A stretch of 6,003 nucleotides of DNA from contig VGJH01000081.1 in assembly GCA_016867505.1 (NCBI GenBank), positions 1 through 6,003 on the forward strand, written 5' to 3'. Made by a program: the position numbers and the translations under genes. Source of the stretch: Candidatus Bathyarchaeota archaeon (GTDB lineage: Archaea > Thermoproteota > Bathyarchaeia > TCS64). Of this stretch, positions 5,231 to 6,003 are shown in pieces (position 1 is the first letter of the stretch; each line of letters opens with the position of its first letter). Under the pieces are notes generated by a model. The model saw only the letters and a list, made by a program, of their open reading frames with translations. It was not told the origin of the DNA and ran no database searches.

Positions 5231-6003
5231 TTATGTGTACTCAGTTAGTTTACGTTGTGTTAAAGTATGTTTTAACAGTGGTCCTGATTCAATCCACTTA
5301 TCTAAGGGGATGCTGAGTCTACTCATAACTTGTTTTAATGCGTCATCTATATTACTAAAAATTTTAGGGTTCTGACGCATTGCGTTTCGTACATTCTCTC
5401 TAACCTGCCATACACCAACAGGAACAATATAATCTGGATAGGCTTCCCTAAAAATGAATACCTTTGCTTGTCGCCTAACTTTTATTAAGTGCTCTAGTAC
5501 TGCTAACCTGCCAGAATAATAACATCCGCCCATACTAGCATAATAGCTTCGTCCTGAGTACCCCTCCCAATCAGTTACAATGTTTACATTGGTCTCAGAT
5601 GGATTCCATAATGTCTTCGGATACCAAGCTTCGTACGCTTCATAACTCCAAGCATCAGGTACAAGTAGAACCTCAAATCGATTCCCAAGATAATCAGATT
5701 CATAGACTTCATAATTATTTAGGATTGAATAATCTTTGATTCTGTTTGCCATATCCTTGCTGATAAGATCATCAATCGCTGTTATGCTCCATCGAGTGGG
5801 AACTAACTTACGATTTTTTTCTATTCCGAAACTTCCCATGCTGAATGCTCGCATTATATTGTTTATGCTGACTCCATTTTTGTACAGTGTTTTAGCTGCT
5901 TCTGCTGCTTTTAAATCGGAGTCATAATGGGCTTTTTCCATATGCTGCTCCCATTTAATGTAACCAATCTCTATTTTGCTTAGAGGAGCTGTTGGGCCTA
6001 TTG
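5231..6003 (-). CDS. nreA: Nre-family DNA repair protein, 5' end beyond the window
   Basis: The frame is open to the right edge, so the Met at 5941 is internal. In all, 256 C-terminal residues are visible, of roughly 400 in the family. Conserved Nre blocks, numbered from the first complete codon, are GPTAPLS (2-8), HYDSDLKAAEAAKTLY (25-40), KLVPTRWSITAIDDLISKD (65-83), DAWSYEAYEAWYP (116-128), GGCYYSGRLAVLEHL (158-172) with VRRQAK, and YPDYIVPVGVWQVRENVRNA (188-207). The protein ends in QRKLTEYT, a PIP box (Q, L three residues on, aromatic three further) that lets archaeal Nre proteins bind the PCNA sliding clamp. NreA has been linked to repair of alkylation and crosslink damage in haloarchaea. 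The symbol is a family-level choice, because the paralogues NreA and NreB differ mainly in the unseen N-terminal part. It ends in TAA, 18 bases before the CPBP start. Confidence 0.92.
   Translation of the reverse strand, partial: IGPTAPLSKIEIGYIKWEQHMEKAHYDSDLKAAEAAKTLYKNGVSINNIMRAFSMGSFGIEKNRKLVPTRWSITAIDDLISKDMANRIKDYSILNNYEVYESDYLGNRFEVLLVPDAWSYEAYEAWYPKTLWNPSETNVNIVTDWEGYSGRSYYASMGGCYYSGRLAVLEHLIKVRRQAKVFIFREAYPDYIVPVGVWQVRENVRNAMRQNPKIFSNIDDALKQVMSRLSIPLDKWIESGPLLKHTLTQRKLTEYT

Noticed and set aside
4938..5375. Other-frame ORFs over the CPBP gene and the nre end (64 codons on -, 99 codons on +).
   Set aside because: Both overlap better-supported coding sequence, with no motif or ribosome site of their own.
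5736..5927. A 63-codon + strand ORF inside nre.
   Set aside because: It is antisense to conserved Nre motifs such as LVPTRWSIT and has no homology I recognise.

Overview
The window is AT-rich and almost certainly archaeal. The evidence is a phenylalanyl-tRNA synthetase alpha/beta pair of the archaeal/eukaryotic type (a long alpha subunit with N-terminal winged-helix repeats and a short beta subunit of about 550 residues), a Nre-family DNA repair protein ending in a PCNA-binding PIP box, and TATA-like promoters placed for leaderless or short-leader transcripts. The overall style resembles the Thermoproteota, possibly a Bathyarchaeia-like lineage. That placement comes from general protein resemblance, with no search run.

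Layout. On the + strand at the left are two small accessory genes: a GrpB/UPF0157 nucleotidyltransferase-fold protein (118-627) and a 118-residue putative dimeric alpha/beta-barrel protein (656-1012). Each seems to have its own TATA box about 24-26 bases before its ATG. Everything to the right is on the - strand, read from right to left: the 3' two thirds of a nre gene running off the right edge (5231-6003), a decayed CPBP intramembrane protease gene (4312-5212), an AT-rich promoter/terminator gap (4216-4311), then pheS (2677-4206) and pheT (1016-2671). pheT converges on the 118-residue gene with only 3 bases between the stop codons. Bases 1-117 hold no gene that can be called, only the promoter of the GrpB gene and possibly the tail of an upstream gene.

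How the genes work together. pheS and pheT form a tight operon: the pheT Shine-Dalgarno sequence overlaps the pheS stop codon. Together they encode the heterotetrameric enzyme that charges tRNA-Phe. nre and the CPBP gene are 18 bases apart on the same strand and were probably co-transcribed, with T-runs before the pheS promoter ending that unit. No functional link is evident between the two operons or with the + strand genes.

The most notable observation is that the two short membrane ORFs between nre and pheS are pieces of one protease gene of about 300 codons. It is interrupted by an in-frame TAG, two apparent one-base losses in short homopolymers and an in-frame TGA, yet all of its catalytic motifs are still readable, including a third motif lying beyond the last stop. 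I found no CRISPR array, RNA gene, insertion sequence or convincing new multi-gene system.
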